This document shows positions 16,445 through 18,159 of a stretch of DNA of 18,159 nucleotides, piece by piece. Both the position numbers and the translations under genes were made by a program. The notes beneath the pieces were generated by a model. That model searched no databases, was not told where the DNA came from, and was given only the letters and a program-made list of their open reading frames with translations. The stretch lies in contig CAZHNG010000112.1 of assembly GCA_964533785.1 (NCBI GenBank), forward strand, positions 1-18,159, written 5' to 3'. The stretch is from JANQRV01 sp964533785 (lineage in GTDB: Bacteria > Bacteroidota > Bacteroidia > Chitinophagales > Saprospiraceae). Numbering within the stretch: the stretch's first letter is position 1; each line of letters starts with the position of its first letter.

Positions 16445-16677
16445 ATTTCTAAAAAAAATAAAAGAAGAAAAATGCTGATCAAATTCGTGATTTTTTGACT
16501 TTCATTTTAAAAAAAAGGATAGTACGTTGTGTAGTTGATTCAACGCCAATGATCAATTTTAAACCGCTAGGAGCCGGTTCTCTGAAAATTACCGTTTGTC
16601 ACAAAATCTGAACCAAGCCGCAATTTGATCGAAGAGTTCAAGATGCTTTGGATAACGCAACAAAAGTCAACACCACT

Positions 16678-17496
16678 CTATAATTGACTAAGCAAATGGG
16701 TAATGATCAAATTCAATTTGGGTTGAGCAGACCGGGCAACAGCGATCACTGATTCTATGGAGGCGGGTTCTATTTCATCGGGAGGGTAGCACTTATTGGT
16801 CACAACGGATATCATCAGCACTTTTAGGTTCATGTGATTCGCAACGATCACTTCCGGAACAGAACTCATTCCCACAACCGAAGCACCTATCAGGTTGAAA
16901 AAATTATACTCTGCCGGTGTTTCCAGATTAGGCCCTTGCAAGCCTGCATAAATTCCATATCGAGCCCTGATATTATTAGCCAATGCTATTTCCATAGCCA
17001 TTTGCCGTAAATGAGCGTCATAAGCGTGAAGCATCTCGGGAAACCGCAGACCCAGCCTGGGGTCGTTATAGCCCCGCAAAGGATTCTCCGCATGAAAATT
17101 AAGATGGTCATTAACAATAATTAGATCGCCCGATTCAAGCTCCTCTTTTACGCCACCTGCCGCATTGGATATGAATAAGGTATGAATCCCCAAAAACTTA
17201 AGTACCCGCACGGGAAAAGTAATTTCCACCATCGAATATCCCTCATAATAATGAAATCTGCCGGCAAGGGCTACGATCCTTTTCCCCGATAAATGACCAA
17301 AGATCATTTCTCCTTTATGACTGTCAACCGTAGTCGATGGAAAATGCGGAATGGTGCTATAAGGAATGGTATGAACGACGTCAATCTCCTCTGCCAAGCC
17401 ACTGAGGCCGGTACCTAATATTATACCATATTCCGGTTCAAAAACAATTTGACGCTCGATATTCCTAACTGCTTCATTGATCTGATCGTATAACAT
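16678..17496 (-). CDS. Purine nucleoside phosphorylase (trimeric, PNP class)
   Basis: The enzyme cleaves purine (deoxy)ribonucleosides with phosphate to give the base and (deoxy)ribose 1-phosphate, a cytoplasmic salvage step. The 272-residue length fits the trimeric PNP I family. Motifs are GTGLSGLAEE (28-37) with phosphate-binding Ser32, GRFHYYEG (79-86) with Arg80 and His82, NAAGG (111-115), HLNFHAENPLRG (131-142), LQGPNLETPAEY (186-197) with the base-binding Glu192, VGMSS (208-212), and Asn234 in VVTNKC. The Glu/Asn pair suggests preference for 6-oxopurines (inosine, guanosine), by analogy with mammalian PNP. It starts 19 bases after the mqnC stop on the same strand, so the two are probably co-transcribed. 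A shared purpose is plausible because the futalosine pathway releases a purine base, but PNP is not an established step of it. Confidence 0.95.
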   Translation of the reverse strand: MLYDQINEAVRNIERQIVFEPEYGIILGTGLSGLAEEIDVVHTIPYSTIPHFPSTTVDSHKGEMIFGHLSGKRIVALAGRFHYYEGYSMVEITFPVRVLKFLGIHTLFISNAAGGVKEELESGDLIIVNDHLNFHAENPLRGYNDPRLGLRFPEMLHAYDAHLRQMAMEIALANNIRARYGIYAGLQGPNLETPAEYNFFNLIGASVVGMSSVPEVIVANHMNLKVLMISVVTNKCYPPDEIEPASIESVIAVARSAQPKLNLIITHLLSQL

Positions 17497-17515
17497 AGTG
17501 ACTTTGTTTTTGAAC

Positions 17516-18159
17516 CTAATCTACCTGCAAGGTGGCCACATCTAAATCCTGTTGCACGATATTTTCCGGTAGTGCTCTGAATTCATATTCCTGATTGCGC
17601 AAGCGGGGCTCAAACCCGGCATCTCTGATCGCCTTCTGGATACCATCGGCCGTAAAACGGAAATTAGCTCCGGCAGCAGATACCACGTTTTCTTCGATCA
17701 TAATACTTCCAAAGTCATTGGCTCCTGCATGTAAACAAACCTGGGCTATTTTTTTGCCTACTGTTAACCAGGAAGCCTGGATGTTGCGAATGTTGGGCAG
17801 CATAATTCTACTTATGGCGATCATTCTGACGTATTCATCGCCAGTACAAGTATTTCGGGCGCGTTTCAGTTTTCTGAGAATAGTATCTTCGTCCTGAAAC
17901 GGCCAGGGAATAAAGGCAATAAATCCTTTTGCTCCTTCAGGTTTTTCAGATTGCACCTGCCTGATCTCTACTAAATGCTGCATTCGTTCCAGGTTGGTTT
18001 CAATATGCCCGAACATCATAGTAGCGGAGGTCGTCAAATTGATCTTATGTGCAGCCCGCATGATATCGAGCCATTCTTTTCCCCCGCACTTTCCCTTGGA
18101 GATCAGCCTGCGCACCCTATCACTGAGGATCTCTGCACCGGCTCCGGGTAATGAATCCA
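17516..18159 (-). CDS. mqnC: Cyclic dehypoxanthinyl futalosine synthase MqnC, 3' part
   Basis: This is the C-terminal part of a radical SAM enzyme of the futalosine route to menaquinone. It cyclises dehypoxanthine futalosine. The frame stays open to the right edge, so about 214 codons are visible and the true start lies outside. Upstream of the internal GTG at 18115 the frame reads DSLPGAGAEILSDRVRRLIS, which is MqnC-like. TTSATMMFGHIET, GFIAFIPWPFQDEDT and LHAGANDFGSIMIEENVVSAAG follow. These favour MqnC over the paralogue MqnE. The CxxxCxxC cluster would be in the missing N-terminal part. It stops 19 bases before the PNP gene. Use of this pathway argues against the classical MenA-F route in this organism. 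Confidence 0.92.
   Translation of the reverse strand, partial: DSLPGAGAEILSDRVRRLISKGKCGGKEWLDIMRAAHKINLTTSATMMFGHIETNLERMQHLVEIRQVQSEKPEGAKGFIAFIPWPFQDEDTILRKLKRARNTCTGDEYVRMIAISRIMLPNIRNIQASWLTVGKKIAQVCLHAGANDFGSIMIEENVVSAAGANFRFTADGIQKAIRDAGFEPRLRNQEYEFRALPENIVQQDLDVATLQVD

Larger units (their letters stand above)
15980..16677. other. AT-rich 698-base spacer
   Basis: The spacer must contain the promoter of the orphan gene to its left (minus strand) and the 3' end of the PNP transcript. It also holds a candidate 33-residue plus-strand ORF (16221-16322) and a plus-strand terminator (16413-16444), both listed separately. Long A and T runs dominate. I saw no tRNA, insertion-sequence end or further reading frame. 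No strong minus-strand terminator after the PNP gene is visible; AACCGGCTCCTAGCGGTT near 16562-16579 is only a weak hairpin. Confidence 0.55.

Noticed and set aside
16562..16579. Hairpin after the PNP gene as a minus-strand terminator
   Set aside because: The stem is only about five pairs with no proper T-run behind it; too weak to call.
17516..18115. GTG at 18115 as the start of the MqnC gene
   Set aside because: The frame continues upstream to the window edge with MqnC-like residues, so this GTG is internal and the gene is truncated by the window.

Overview
The window looks like a chromosomal segment of a Bacteroidota member, plausibly of the Saprospiria/Cytophagia side rather than Bacteroides. 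The reasons are the AT-rich spacers without Shine-Dalgarno sequences, the use of TTG and GTG starts, a SusC-type N-terminal plug-like domain fused to DUF5686, tandem rhomboids with a Bacteroidota-type C-terminal tail, and a futalosine-pathway (mqnC) menaquinone gene. No sequence comparison was possible, so the taxonomic call rests on recognised families only.

Layout. Bases 1-111 are non-coding and hold a short dispersed repeat. A LytTR response regulator (112-864, +) follows, without its kinase in the window. It converges on a minus-strand cluster that reads, in transcription order: small membrane protein (5943-5620), mutL, rhomboid A, rhomboid B, and a membrane-anchored endonuclease/exonuclease/phosphatase (EEP) protein ending at 910. 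Divergent from that cluster, on the plus strand, lie an outer-membrane DUF5686 protein and, after it, a cysteine-rich DUF3109 protein. The 800-base spacer 9354-10156 carries two strong, oppositely oriented intrinsic terminators. One closes plus-strand transcription. The other closes the minus-strand pair uvrA-GH3, whose genes are 21 bases apart.

Bases 14552-15388 are non-coding and unusually structured: dispersed repeat copies, a GC-rich block with a tandem 14-mer, and hairpins whose stems differ by compensatory changes. One orphan gene with a winged-helix-like C-terminus (15389-15979, -) sits alone after it. Next comes an AT-rich spacer with a possible 33-residue ORF and a plus-strand terminator. 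The window ends with a purine nucleoside phosphorylase and the 3' part of mqnC on the minus strand.

Most of the window is housekeeping: DNA repair (mutL, uvrA), membrane proteolysis, purine salvage and menaquinone synthesis. I did not find a convincing new multi-gene system. The most unusual material is the structured spacer between uvrA and the orphan gene, the rhomboid/EEP junction split by a single in-frame stop, and the candidate small transcription units in the spacers.
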